A DNA stretch of 64,000 nucleotides from Aeromicrobium terrae (GTDB lineage Bacteria > Actinomycetota > Actinomycetes > Propionibacteriales > Nocardioidaceae): NCBI RefSeq assembly GCF_008039565.1, contig NZ_VDUX01000006.1:173894-237893 (forward strand). The letters are read 5' to 3'. Every line of letters begins with the position of its first letter. The stretch's first letter is position 1. Below, one piece after another: positions 11,308 to 19,710 of this stretch. Under the pieces are notes generated by a model. It searched no databases, was not told the origin of the DNA, and was given only the letters and a program-made list of their open reading frames with translations. A program made the position numbers and the translations under genes.

Positions 11308-12636
11308 CTAGGACGCCTGGAAGAACCAGCGCTTCCGGTCGTCGGACCCGGTCTCGAGCTCGACGTCGATGACCTCGTCGTCCTCGCTGACGTCGTCGGG
11401 CACGAGCTCGCCGACCACTGTCTCGACGTGCTGGTCCGGATCCTTCACGTGGTGCTGCTCGGGCTCCCCGACCGCGCGACGGGCGAAGTCGGCGGCCAGC
11501 TTCAGGGCCTCGCGGCTCTCCGGCATGGCGTCGGCCAGCACCGGGAACGCGTGCACCTGGCCGCGCCACAGGTGGGTCTCGACGTCGACGTCGCGCTCGC
11601 TGAGCTGGAGCGCCATCGCCTCGACCTCGGGCCGGAGCATCTCGTCCTCGGCCGCGACGAAGAACGCCGGGGAGCTGATGTAGCCCGTCGCGAACAGCGG
11701 CGACGCGTAGCCCTCGATGGCCGAGCCCTCGGGCACCCAGCGCTCGCGCGCGACCCCGACCCGCTTCATGGGCAGGTAGGCGTCGCGGATGCGGGTGACG
11801 CGGGCGATGCCCTTGTCCTCGCGGTCGAAGTCGAGGCTGAGCATCGGCGAGAAGGTCAGCAGGGCGGCGGGCGGCGTGAGGCCGCGACGCGTCGCGAGCT
11901 CGGCGATCTTCATGGTCAGGTAGCCGCCGGCGCTGTCGCCGGCCACGACGACCTTGTCCGGGTGGGCGACGGTGTCGAGCAGGGCCTCGTAGGCGGTGAT
12001 GGCGTCCTGGACGGAGTCGGCCACGGTGCCCTCTGGCAGCTGGACGTAGTCGACCGAGACCACCTGGGCGCCGGAGTAGAGGGCGAGCCGCTCACAGACG
12101 CGGCGGTGCGTCTCGATGCCGCAGGAGAAGAACGCGCCACCGTGCAGGTAGAGGATCGTCATGTCGCTCGACGGTCCGTAGCGGTGCGTCATCGACTCGA
12201 CGCGCACGCCGCCGAGCTCGAACTGCACCGGCTCGACGTACTTCGACCGCGGCCCGCGGGCGGACCACCGGTCGATGGAGCGGAGGGCCTTCAGGGTGGT
12301 GTCGTTGAGCGGCAGCAGCAGGAACAGCGGCTTGACGAACATCCGCGCGCCGCGAGCCACGATCCGGGAGCGGAAGCTGGGGCGTTCGTGGACGACGGCC
12401 TGCTCGTAGACCACCCGCATCGGGCGCGCCCTGCTCCATCTGCCGCCCACGGCCCGGCGCCCCCGCCCATGACTGACCACGCGGATCCGGCGGGGCAGCG
12501 CCGGCCGCCTCGGCCGCCAGGTGAGCACCCGGAGGCTCTGCCGGAGGTCGTGCGCCGCGGTCAGCAGACGCGGGGCGAACGACTGCCGGCTGCGGGTGAC
12601 GACCTGTCGGAGACGGGCCGGGAGCAGGGACCACAT
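11308..12636 (-). CDS. Alpha/beta hydrolase, HSL-type esterase/lipase
   Basis: About 442 residues. The hormone-sensitive-lipase family motifs are clear: oxyanion-hole HGGAFF, nucleophile elbow GDSAGG and a late catalytic His in GQVHAFPVL. There is an Arg-rich N-terminal extension of ~110 residues ahead of the catalytic domain, and a charged Glu/Asp-rich C-terminal tail beyond the usual ~310-residue fold. It probably hydrolyses short acyl esters. The ATG at 12636 is preferred because a -10-like TATGTT and -35-like TTGCCG with 17-bp spacing put the transcript start at that ATG; 12648 is an alternative. A short dispersed repeat lies in the N-terminal extension. Confidence 0.85.
   Translation of the reverse strand: MWSLLPARLRQVVTRSRQSFAPRLLTAAHDLRQSLRVLTWRPRRPALPRRIRVVSHGRGRRAVGGRWSRARPMRVVYEQAVVHERPSFRSRIVARGARMFVKPLFLLLPLNDTTLKALRSIDRWSARGPRSKYVEPVQFELGGVRVESMTHRYGPSSDMTILYLHGGAFFSCGIETHRRVCERLALYSGAQVVSVDYVQLPEGTVADSVQDAITAYEALLDTVAHPDKVVVAGDSAGGYLTMKIAELATRRGLTPPAALLTFSPMLSLDFDREDKGIARVTRIRDAYLPMKRVGVARERWVPEGSAIEGYASPLFATGYISSPAFFVAAEDEMLRPEVEAMALQLSERDVDVETHLWRGQVHAFPVLADAMPESREALKLAADFARRAVGEPEQHHVKDPDQHVETVVGELVPDDVSEDDEVIDVELETGSDDRKRWFFQAS
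12432..12469 (-). repeat. Dispersed GGCGGGGGTGCCGGGCC repeat, copy 2
   Basis: On the minus strand it reads GGGCGGGGGCGCCGGGCC, then GTGGGCGGCAGATGGAGCA. It matches the copy at 39936-39970 over about 35 bases with only a few differences. It encodes part of the Arg/Gly-rich N-terminal extension of the esterase. Confidence 0.7.
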
Positions 12637-12643
12637 GCCAGCC

Positions 12644-12672
12644 AACATACCGGCGGTATCCCAGTGCGGCAA
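12644..12672 (-). promoter_or_regulatory. Esterase promoter with ATACCGnCGGTAT operator
   Basis: On the minus strand TTGCCG (12672-12667), a 17-bp spacer and TATGTT (12649-12644) form a plausible sigma-70-type promoter, with the expected start at the ATG 12636. A perfect palindrome ATACCGGCGGTAT (12647-12659) overlaps the spacer and -10 element. The same palindrome precedes the genes at 13477 and 46227. Confidence 0.5.
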
Positions 12673-12737
12673 GCGCGCTTGATCACGTTTGCGCAGGTCA
12701 GGCGGCACGTGTGGTGTTCAGCACGCCTCGGGCCAGG

Positions 12738-13406
12738 TCACTCAGCGGTGAAGCGGGCATCGACCGCGACGTGGATCACGATCTCGTCAGGGGTCAGGTC
12801 GAGGCCCGCTCTGTCGTCCGCGCCCTCGAACGTGGCCGCCATCCGGGCCATCGGCTCGGGCGGTCGCTCGGCCGGTCCGTCGAGCATGCCCGGGTCGGCC
12901 AGCTGCACGGCGATCACCCGGCCCCGTCGGACCGCGTCGGCGTAGGCCTGCGCCTTGCTCACGGCGTCGTCGACGGCCGCCTTGCGCGCCTCGGACTCGT
13001 ACGAGCGACGGTGCCGCGGCGTGACGTCCCAGTGGACCGACGCGATCTCGACGCCGTCGCGGCCGGCCCAGTAGTCGATGAAGCCGCTGAGCCGCTCGAA
13101 GTCGGTGAACTCGGCCGAGACGTCGAGGCGGGCGACGTGCGTGAGGTCGCCGCGCTGGCCGTCGCCGAGCCACGGCCGGTGGCTGAACACCCGGACCTGC
13201 TCGCTGCTCCACGTGATGACGGCGTTGCGGTCGGCGAGGTCGCGGAGCTGCTGCGTCAGCGGCTCCTGGATGGCGACGGCGTCGTCGAAGGCCCGCTGCT
13301 TGTCGGGCCCCTCGATCGCGGCGACCATCGAGACGACCGCGCGCTCCGCCGGGTAACGCAGCTCGGCCGACCCACGAACGGTGATCTCCAGCGTCATGGC
13401 GTCCAT
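12738..13406 (-). CDS. SIMPL domain (DUF541) protein
   Basis: A 222-residue SIMPL/DUF541 protein. The sequence opens with the typical beta-strand ITVRGSAELRYPAERAVVSM, and a later segment DDAVSKAQAYADAVRRG matches the family's conserved KAQAYAD-type helix region. Bacterial SIMPL proteins are often periplasmic and of unclear function; this one has no signal peptide or membrane helix, so it is probably cytoplasmic. The first ATG (13406) is reported; a second ATG three codons later (13397) is equally possible. It is divergent from the flavin monooxygenase, and the two share a ~70-bp control region with a 15-bp palindrome. Confidence 0.8.
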   Translation of the reverse strand: MDAMTLEITVRGSAELRYPAERAVVSMVAAIEGPDKQRAFDDAVAIQEPLTQQLRDLADRNAVITWSSEQVRVFSHRPWLGDGQRGDLTHVARLDVSAEFTDFERLSGFIDYWAGRDGVEIASVHWDVTPRHRRSYESEARKAAVDDAVSKAQAYADAVRRGRVIAVQLADPGMLDGPAERPPEPMARMAATFEGADDRAGLDLTPDEIVIHVAVDARFTAE

Positions 13407-13443
13407 CCTGCCGTACGGCCCTTGCGCCCACCTCCGCGATTCG

Positions 13444-13458
13444 GATACCGTCGGTATC
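13444..13458. promoter_or_regulatory. 15-bp operator-like palindrome upstream of flavin monooxygenase
   Basis: GATACCGTCGGTATC is a perfect 7-1-7 palindrome 19 bp before the monooxygenase ATG and between divergent genes. It shares ATACCGnCGGTAT with sites at 12647-12659 and (one base shorter) 46174-46186. A TetR-type operator is the likeliest reading. Confidence 0.6.
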
Positions 13459-13476
13459 TGAACTCAGGAGGTCGGG

Positions 13477-14967
13477 ATGTCCCGCACACCCACGGTCCAC
13501 GACGCCGTCATCATCGGTGCCGGCTTCGGCGGCATGGGAGCCGCCATCGCCCTGCGCCGCCTCGGCCACGACGACCTCGTCATCCTCGAGCGCGAGGACG
13601 ACCTCGGCGGCACCTGGCACGTGAACCGCTACCCCGGCCTCGCCGTCGACATCCCGTCGGCCACCTACTCGTACTCGTTCGAGCCGAACCCGTACTGGTC
13701 GCGGCTCTACGCCCCGGGCGCCGAGCTCAAGAAGTATTGCGACCACGTCGCCACCAAGTACGACCTGCGCCGCCACATGCGCTTCGGCGTCACCGTCGAG
13801 AGCGCCCGGTGGGACGAGGAGGCGCGGCACTGGGCGGTCACGACCCGCGACGGCGAGGTCGTGCTCGGCCGGTACCTGCTGACCGCCACCGGCTTCCTCT
13901 CCCAGCCGAAGATGCCCGAGATCCCCGGCATCGAGACGTTCGAGGGCACGGTGATGCACACGACGAAGTGGGACGACTCCGTCGACCTCACCGGCCGCCG
14001 TGCCGCCGTCATCGGCACCGGCGCCACCGCCGTGCAGCTCATCCCGGAGATCGCGCCGAGGCTGGCCGAGCTCACCGTGTTCCAGCGCACCGCGATCTGG
14101 GTGACCCCGAAGTCCGACGGCCCGGTGCCCAAGGCGATCCAGCGCCTGTACGCCCGCGTGCCGCTGACCCAGCGGGTCGCGCGCGGCGTCGGGTCCACTG
14201 CGCTGGAGGGACTGATGGTGCTGGGCGTGCTGCACTACCGCCGCTTCAAGGCGTTCAACCGGATGGCCGAGCGCTGGGCGACGCGGCACATGGAGCGTCA
14301 GGTCAAGGACCCGAAGACTCGGCGCAAGCTGACGCCCGACTACTCGTTCGGCTGCAAGCGTCCGACGTTCTCCAACACGTACTACCCCACGTTCAACCAG
14401 CCGCACGTGCACCTGGAGACCACGCCGATCGCCCACGTCGAGCCGGACGCGATCGTCACCGAGGACGGCACCCGCCACGAGATCGACACGCTGCTGCTCG
14501 CCACCGGCTTCAACCTCTGGGACGTCAACTTCCCCGCCATCGAGGTCATCGGCCGTGAGGGCCGCAACCTCGGCAAGTGGTGGCGCGAGAACCGCTTCCA
14601 GGCGTACGAGGGCGTCGCGGTGCCGAAGTTCCCCAACTACTTCAGCCTGAACAGCCCGTACTCGTACTCCGGCCTCTCGTACTTCACGACGATCGAGAGC
14701 CAGATGAAGCACATGACCCGGCTGCTGACCGCGATGGAGAAGCGCGGGGCCACCGAGTTCGAGGTCACCGAGGAGGCGAACGCCCGGTTCCTCGCCCGGA
14801 TGCGGCACAACCTCGAGGACTCCGTGTTCGCGCTCGGCTCGTGCGCGACGGCCCGCAGCTACTACTACAACCAGCACGGCGAGGCCACGCTGCTGCGCCC
14901 GACGTCGACGCTCGGCGCCCTCCGCGAGGCGTCCCGCTTCCCGATCAGCGACTACGCGCTGACCTGA
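13477..14967 (+). CDS. Flavin-containing (Baeyer-Villiger type) monooxygenase
   Basis: A 496-residue NADPH/FAD monooxygenase. It has the FAD Rossmann motif GAGFGG (residues 14-19), the Baeyer-Villiger fingerprint FxGxxxHxxxW seen as FEGTVMHTTKW (155-165) and the NADPH Rossmann motif GTGATA (180-185). Such enzymes insert oxygen next to a ketone to give an ester or lactone. A strong AGGAGG ribosome site precedes the ATG. The HSL-type esterase a kilobase away shares its operator palindrome and could hydrolyse the ester product; the pairing is inference. The substrate (aliphatic, cyclic or steroid-like ketone) cannot be set from sequence. Confidence 0.9.
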   Translation: MSRTPTVHDAVIIGAGFGGMGAAIALRRLGHDDLVILEREDDLGGTWHVNRYPGLAVDIPSATYSYSFEPNPYWSRLYAPGAELKKYCDHVATKYDLRRHMRFGVTVESARWDEEARHWAVTTRDGEVVLGRYLLTATGFLSQPKMPEIPGIETFEGTVMHTTKWDDSVDLTGRRAAVIGTGATAVQLIPEIAPRLAELTVFQRTAIWVTPKSDGPVPKAIQRLYARVPLTQRVARGVGSTALEGLMVLGVLHYRRFKAFNRMAERWATRHMERQVKDPKTRRKLTPDYSFGCKRPTFSNTYYPTFNQPHVHLETTPIAHVEPDAIVTEDGTRHEIDTLLLATGFNLWDVNFPAIEVIGREGRNLGKWWRENRFQAYEGVAVPKFPNYFSLNSPYSYSGLSYFTTIESQMKHMTRLLTAMEKRGATEFEVTEEANARFLARMRHNLEDSVFALGSCATARSYYYNQHGEATLLRPTSTLGALREASRFPISDYALT

Positions 14968-14994
14968 TTCCATACCTCAGAACGGCTCGTCGTG

Positions 14995-15077
14995 GGACGG
15001 GCACCCGCGTGCTGAGACGCGTCCACATCGCCTCGGATGAGTGACACGGTCGGTGCTCCGACGAGTCCACCCCGAGG
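14995..15077 (+). promoter_or_regulatory. Structured leader before metY, possible Shine-Dalgarno sequestration
   Basis: Three pairings are visible. A nested hairpin spans 14995-15024 (GGACG/CGTCC outside, GCAC/GTGC inside). A small stem GTCGG/CCGAC spans 15049-15062. A long-range pairing joins CCTCGG (15031-15036) to CCGAGG (15072-15077), the latter being the Shine-Dalgarno of metY. No known SAM riboswitch consensus was recognised. The first hairpin could instead be the terminator of the monooxygenase gene. Confidence 0.35.
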
Positions 15078-15085
15078 AGCACACC

Positions 15086-16378
15086 ATGAGCGATCAGTGG
15101 TCGTTCGAGACCAAGCAGATCCACGCCGGCCAGGTGCCGGACCCCACCACCGGGGCCCGCGCCCTGCCGATCTACCAGACGACCTCGTTCCAGTTCAGGG
15201 ACACCGACCACGCGGCCGCACTGTTCTCCCTGGCGGAGCCGGGCAACATCTACACCCGCATCATCAACCCGACCCAGGACGTCGTCGAGCAGCGGCTCGC
15301 CGCGCTCGAGGGCGGCGTGGGCGCGCTGCTGTTCGCCTCCGGGCAGGCGGCGACGACGGGCGCGCTGACGAACGTGGCCGAGGCCGGCGACCACATCGTC
15401 GCGTCGTCCAGCCTCTACGGCGGCACTGACAGCCTGCTGCGGCACACGTTCCCGAAGCTGGGCATCCAGGTGACGTTCGTGGCCGACCCCGACGACCCGA
15501 ACCAGTGGCGCGCCGCCACGCAGGAGAACACCAAGGCGTTCTTCGGCGAGACGGTCGGCAACCCGAAGGGCGACGTGCTCGACCTCGAGGCCATCGCCGG
15601 CGTCGCCCACGAGGTCGGCGTGCCCTTCATCGTCGACAACACCATCGCGACGCCGTACCTGCTCAACCCGCTGAACCACGGCGTCGACACCGTCGTGCAC
15701 TCGGCGACGAAGTACATCGGCGGCCACGGCACCACGATCGCCGGCGTCGTCATCGACGGCGGCACGTTCGACTACGGCGCCCACGGCGACAAGTTCCCCG
15801 GGTTCACCACGCCCGACGAGAGCTACCACGGCCTGGTGTTCGCCGAGGCCCTCGGCCCGGCGGCGTACATCGCGAAGCTGCGCGTGCAGTACCTGCGCAA
15901 CGTCGGACCGGCGATCAGCCCGTTCTCCGCGTTCCTGCTGGCGCAGGGCCTGGAGACGCTGAGCCTGCGGGTCGAGCGGCACGTGCAGAACGCCCGCGCC
16001 GTCGCCGAGTGGCTCGAGGCGCGCGACGACGTCGCGAAGGTGACCTGGGCCAGCCTCGACTCCAGCCCGTACAAGTCGCTCGCCGACAAGTACGTGCCAC
16101 GTGGCGCCGGTGCGGTGCTGACGTTCGAGCTGCCCGGCGGTCTCGAGGCCGGCAAGGCGTTCATCGACGCGCTCGAGCTGCACAGCCACGTCGCGAACAT
16201 CGGCGACGTCCGCAGCCTCGCGATCCACCCGGCGTCGACGACGCACTCGCAGCTGACGCCCGAGGAGCAGGCCGGGACCGGCGTGACACCCGGACTCGTG
16301 CGGCTCGCCGTCGGCCTGGAGGGCATCGACGACATCCTCGCCGACCTCGACGCAGGGTTCCGCGCGGCGAAGCCGTGA
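15086..16378 (+). CDS. metY: O-acetylhomoserine sulfhydrylase (MetY)
   Basis: A 430-residue Cys/Met-metabolism PLP enzyme that makes homocysteine from O-acetylhomoserine and sulfide. The PLP lysine is K209 in HSATKYIGGHG, the cofactor aspartate is in FIVDNTIATPY (about 181-191), and the N-terminus FETKQIHAGQ is typical of the MetY branch, longer than MetB/MetC. The ATG at 15086 has a GAGGAGC ribosome site. Its stop overlaps the metX start (GTGA), so the two methionine genes are translationally coupled. A structured leader precedes it. Confidence 0.93.
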   Translation: MSDQWSFETKQIHAGQVPDPTTGARALPIYQTTSFQFRDTDHAAALFSLAEPGNIYTRIINPTQDVVEQRLAALEGGVGALLFASGQAATTGALTNVAEAGDHIVASSSLYGGTDSLLRHTFPKLGIQVTFVADPDDPNQWRAATQENTKAFFGETVGNPKGDVLDLEAIAGVAHEVGVPFIVDNTIATPYLLNPLNHGVDTVVHSATKYIGGHGTTIAGVVIDGGTFDYGAHGDKFPGFTTPDESYHGLVFAEALGPAAYIAKLRVQYLRNVGPAISPFSAFLLAQGLETLSLRVERHVQNARAVAEWLEARDDVAKVTWASLDSSPYKSLADKYVPRGAGAVLTFELPGGLEAGKAFIDALELHSHVANIGDVRSLAIHPASTTHSQLTPEEQAGTGVTPGLVRLAVGLEGIDDILADLDAGFRAAKP

Positions 16379-17478
16379 CGGTCACGACGGGGGCACGCCA
16401 CGTGACGGGGGCGTGGCGGGCCGGCGACCCACCCGGCCCCCGGCGGTTCGCCGGCGTCGGGGAGGTGGCGCTCGAGAACGGGCGCGTCCTCCCCGACGTC
16501 ACCCTCGCGTACGAGACCTGGGGCGAGCACCGCGGCGACAACGGCGTGCTCGTCCTGCACGCGCTGACCGGCGACAGCCACTTGGCCGGCGCGGCGGACG
16601 ACGCGCACCCGTCGCCCGGGTGGTGGGACGCGCTGGTCGGGCCGGGCAAGGCGATCGACACCGGCCGGTTCTTCGTCGTCGCGCCGAACATCCTCGGCGG
16701 CTGCCAGGGGTCCACCGGCCCGGCGTCCGAGGATCCCGACGGCCTCCCGTGGGGCCGCGACTTCCCGTCGCTGACGGTGCGCGACCAGGTGCAGGCCGAG
16801 GTCCGGCTCGCCGACGCGCTCGGCATCGGCCGATGGCACGCCGTGATCGGCGGATCGGCCGGCGGCATGCGCGCGCTGGAGTGGGCGATCGAGCACCCGG
16901 CCCGCGTCGAGCGACTCTTCGTCCTGGCGTCGTCGCCCTGGGCGTCGGCCGAGCAGATCGCCCTGTCGGCGACCCAGTGCGACGTGATCCGCGCCGACCC
17001 GGACTTCCACGGCGGCGACTACTACGACGCACCGGAGGGACCGATCGCCGGTCTCGACCTGGCGCGGCGCATCGCGCACATCTCGTACCGGAGCGAGCGC
17101 GAGCTCCACGAGCGGTTCGGCCGGGACCGTCAGGACGACGAGCGGTTCGCCGTCGAGTCCTACCTCGCGCACCACGGTGCGAAGCTCGTGCGCCGGTTCG
17201 ACGCGAACTCCTACATCGTGCTGAGCGAGGCGATGAACAGCCACGACGTCGGCCGGGGTCGCGGCGGCGTCGAGGCCGCCCTGGCGCGGATCACGGCCCG
17301 GACCGTGGTCGCGGGCATCGACTCGGACCGCCTCTACCCGCTCGCGCAGCAGCAGGTGCTGGCTGACGGCATCGCCGGAGCGGACGGGCTGGACGTCGTC
17401 TCGTCGCTGCACGGCCACGACGGGTTCCTGGTCGAGAGCGAGCAGGTCGGCGAGCTGGCGAAGCGCCTTCTGGACTGA
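16375..17478 (+). CDS. metX: Homoserine O-acetyltransferase (MetX)
   Basis: A 367-residue alpha/beta-hydrolase-fold acyltransferase making O-acetylhomoserine from homoserine and acetyl-CoA, the substrate of MetY next door. The nucleophile is Ser161 in GGSAGGMRALEW. The acid is in GIDSDRLYP (about 314-322), and the histidine is in LHGHDGFLVE (about 345-354). The GTG start at 16375 overlaps the metY stop codon and gives the right family length; longer readings are antisense to or out of frame with metY. The homoserine-binding segment NILGGCQGSTGP is also present. The pairing metY-metX is the usual actinobacterial direct-sulfhydrylation operon. Confidence 0.93.
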   Translation: MTVTTGARHVTGAWRAGDPPGPRRFAGVGEVALENGRVLPDVTLAYETWGEHRGDNGVLVLHALTGDSHLAGAADDAHPSPGWWDALVGPGKAIDTGRFFVVAPNILGGCQGSTGPASEDPDGLPWGRDFPSLTVRDQVQAEVRLADALGIGRWHAVIGGSAGGMRALEWAIEHPARVERLFVLASSPWASAEQIALSATQCDVIRADPDFHGGDYYDAPEGPIAGLDLARRIAHISYRSERELHERFGRDRQDDERFAVESYLAHHGAKLVRRFDANSYIVLSEAMNSHDVGRGRGGVEAALARITARTVVAGIDSDRLYPLAQQQVLADGIAGADGLDVVSSLHGHDGFLVESEQVGELAKRLLD

Positions 17479-17501
17479 CGTCCCGGGCGTAGCATCGACC
17501 C

Positions 17502-17987
17502 ATGAGGTGGCTCGTGACCTGGGCCTTGGTGGTCGTCGCCGCGCTCGCCGGCTGCACGTCCGACGACGCGCCGAAGGCAACGCCGACCCCGTCCGCGTCG
17601 GTCGCCGGGTGCAGCACCGACTACCCGGCGCGTGAGCTGCCGTCCTGGGCGGCCACCGGCTTCCAGAAGGGCGCCACCATCCCGTTCGTCATGGGCGACG
17701 AGGAGCAGATCGCCGCCATCGTCTGGGAGGAGCACGCGCCGCTCACGGTCCCGTCCCTGGAGGGCCGCAACAACAAGATCCTCTGGGCGGCCCGCGGACC
17801 ACAGCAGCTGGGTGAGGACCTGCACATCCGCGCGACCCTCGAGGGCACGGACGAGACGGTCGACCGCACCATCGAAGGCGGGCCCGGCCCCTCCACCGTC
17901 GACCTCCCCAAGGCCGGGTGCTGGTCGATGGACCTCAGCTGGGGCGAGCACCACGACCACCTGCGCCTCGCCTACGCGGCCGCCTGA
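17502..17987 (+). CDS. Putative lipoprotein of unknown function
   Basis: A 161-residue protein with a short signal peptide ending in the lipobox LAGC (lipidated Cys18), then a Pro/Thr/Ser/Ala linker and a compact domain with two further cysteines (about C37 and C142) that might form a disulfide. No family was recognised. It lies 23 bp after metX on the same strand, and it is not obviously part of methionine metabolism. It is expected to sit on the outer face of the membrane. Confidence 0.7.
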   Translation: MRWLVTWALVVVAALAGCTSDDAPKATPTPSASVAGCSTDYPARELPSWAATGFQKGATIPFVMGDEEQIAAIVWEEHAPLTVPSLEGRNNKILWAARGPQQLGEDLHIRATLEGTDETVDRTIEGGPGPSTVDLPKAGCWSMDLSWGEHHDHLRLAYAAA

Positions 17988-18013
17988 CGGAGCGAGCCCG
18001 TAGGGTCGGCCCC

Positions 18014-19027
18014 ATGGACGCCGGGGGTTCACGTGTCGCCGACCTCGTGCTCGAGGGCGGCGGGGTCAAGGGCATCGCGCTGACCGGTGCCATCGGCGCG
18101 TTCGACGAGCAGGGCTGGTCGTTCCCGCGCATCGCCGGCACGTCGGCCGGCGCGATCGTCGGCTCGGTGCTCGCCGCGCTGCAGACCGGCGGCGAGCCGA
18201 TGTCGCAGGTCGTCGAGATCGCCAAGACCCTCGACTACCGCCGGTTCCGCGACCGCGGGTTCCCCGGCAACGTGCTCGGCCCGCTCGGGGTGCTGACCGA
18301 CCCGTTCTCCGTCCTCGTCGAGCAGGGCGTGTACGAGGGCGACTACCTGCACGACTGGCTGCGCGGGGTCCTCGCCGACCTCGGGGTGAAGACGTTCGGC
18401 GACCTGAAGCGCGTCGACCCGGACGGCGACGGCCACGTGCACCACGAGTACGGCCTGGTGGTCACGGCCAGCGACATCTCCCGCAAGCGGCTGGCGTACC
18501 TCCCGTGGGACTACGCCGACTACGGCCTCGACCCCGACGAGCAGCACGTCGCCGACGCGGTGCGCGCGTCGGCCTCCATCCCGTACTTCTTCGAGCCGGT
18601 CACGCTCGAGGGCGCGCACGGGGCGTCCACCCTCGTCGACGGCGGCCTGCTCTCCAACTACCCGATCTCCGCGTTCGACCGGCTCGACGAGCTGCCGCCG
18701 CGCTGGGCCACGGTCGGGGTGCGGCTCGACGCCCTCGGCATCGCTGCCGAGCCCGACCCGAAGCCCGTGCGCAACGTGGTGACGATGGGGCTGGCCCTCG
18801 TCGAGACGGCGATCGAGGCCAACCAGGCCGAGCACGTGCTCGACCCGTGCAACATCGCCCGGAGCGTCTACGTCGACACCCACGGGTTCGGCACCGTCGA
18901 CTTCACCATCGACGCCGAGCAGCAGCAGGAGCTCATCGACCGCGGGCGGGCCGCGGCCGAGACGTTCCTCGCCGGGTGGGACTACGACGCGTGGCTCGCG
19001 CGTTGCAGACCAGCATGGGTGAGATGA
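18014..19027 (+). CDS. Patatin-like phospholipase
   Basis: A 337-residue patatin-family lipid acyl hydrolase with a Ser-Asp dyad. The oxyanion loop GGGVKG is at residues 15-20, the nucleophile elbow GTSAG at 42-46 (Ser44), and the catalytic DGG at 209-211 in VDGGLLSNYP. It hydrolyses phospholipids or other acyl esters. There is no signal peptide, so it is probably cytoplasmic or membrane-associated. The ATG at 18014 begins just before the first strand (RVADLVLEGGG). It overlaps the following methyltransferase gene as ATGA, so the two are likely co-translated. Confidence 0.9.
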   Translation: MDAGGSRVADLVLEGGGVKGIALTGAIGAFDEQGWSFPRIAGTSAGAIVGSVLAALQTGGEPMSQVVEIAKTLDYRRFRDRGFPGNVLGPLGVLTDPFSVLVEQGVYEGDYLHDWLRGVLADLGVKTFGDLKRVDPDGDGHVHHEYGLVVTASDISRKRLAYLPWDYADYGLDPDEQHVADAVRASASIPYFFEPVTLEGAHGASTLVDGGLLSNYPISAFDRLDELPPRWATVGVRLDALGIAAEPDPKPVRNVVTMGLALVETAIEANQAEHVLDPCNIARSVYVDTHGFGTVDFTIDAEQQQELIDRGRAAAETFLAGWDYDAWLARCRPAWVR

Positions 19028-19614
19028 CCTCCGCGGAGACCTGGGACGAGCGCTACCGCTCGTCCGACCGGATCTGGAGCGGCCGGCCCAACCCGCAGCT
19101 CGTCCAGGAGGTCACCGGCCTCACGCCCGGCCGCGCGCTCGACGTCGGTTGCGGCGAGGGCGCCGACGCCATCTGGCTCGCCGAGCACGGGTGGACGGTC
19201 GTCGGCGTCGACGTCTCCCAGGTGGCGCTGGACCGCGCGGCGTCGCATGCGCCGGAGATGGCCGGCCGGATCACCTGGCAGCAGGCCGACCTGGTCGAGG
19301 ACCCGCCGGAGCCGGAGGCCTTCGACCTCGTCACGGCGCACTACATGCACCTGCCGCCCACCCCGCGCGAGCGGATGTTCCGCGGCCTCGTCGCCGCCGT
19401 ACGACCCGGCGGCACGCTCCTGCTCGTCGCCCACGACGTCGCGGACGTGCACCACGGACCCGGACGTCACCAGGGCCCGGAGGTGTACTTCACCACCGAG
19501 GAGGTGGCCGGATACCTCACCGGCACCTGGGAGATCGAGGTCGCCGAGATGCGCCCCCGCCCCGCCGGCGACGCCCACCGCCACGACCTCGTCTTCCGCG
19601 CCCGTCGGCTGTGA
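19024..19614 (+). CDS. Class I SAM-dependent methyltransferase
   Basis: A 196-residue methyltransferase whose SAM-binding motif I, LDVGCGEG, is at residues 39-46 and is followed by the acidic strand VVGVDVS. The N-terminus WDERYRSSDRIWSGRPN is typical of small tellurite-resistance/thiopurine-type (TehB-like) methyltransferases. The substrate is unknown. The ATG at 19024 overlaps the patatin stop; an ATG 9 nt earlier is possible. A bidirectional terminator-like hairpin follows, shared with the convergent SDR gene. Confidence 0.82.
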   Translation: MTSAETWDERYRSSDRIWSGRPNPQLVQEVTGLTPGRALDVGCGEGADAIWLAEHGWTVVGVDVSQVALDRAASHAPEMAGRITWQQADLVEDPPEPEAFDLVTAHYMHLPPTPRERMFRGLVAAVRPGGTLLLVAHDVADVHHGPGRHQGPEVYFTTEEVAGYLTGTWEIEVAEMRPRPAGDAHRHDLVFRARRL

Positions 19615-19665
19615 CCGCCGGTCCTCGAGATATGGCCGCTTGGCAACCCTTTTGAGCGGCTCGAG

Positions 19666-19699
19666 CCGAGATTTTGGGGCACAACCGGCCAAATCTCGG
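19666..19699. terminator. Bidirectional terminator between convergent genes
   Basis: CCGAGATTTTGG and CCAAATCTCGG form an 11-bp stem with one bulged base. It is AT-rich for this genome and lies between the convergent methyltransferase and SDR stop codons. Confidence 0.65.
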
Positions 19700-19710
19700 A
19701 GACCCGGGGG

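Noticed and set aside
12636..12648. Fixing the esterase start at the upstream ATG (12648)
   Set aside because: That ATG lies within the operator palindrome and the -10-like TATGTT. A leaderless start at 12636 fits the promoter better, but the choice is not proven.
12787..14973. A 728-codon minus-strand open frame across the flavin monooxygenase
   Set aside because: It is antisense to a monooxygenase with all the expected motifs. Long antisense frames are normal at this GC content. No family signature is seen in it.
14968..15085. SAM riboswitch before metY
   Set aside because: The leader shows stems, but none of the conserved SAM-I or SAM-IV core sequences was recognised. It is reported only as a possible structured leader.
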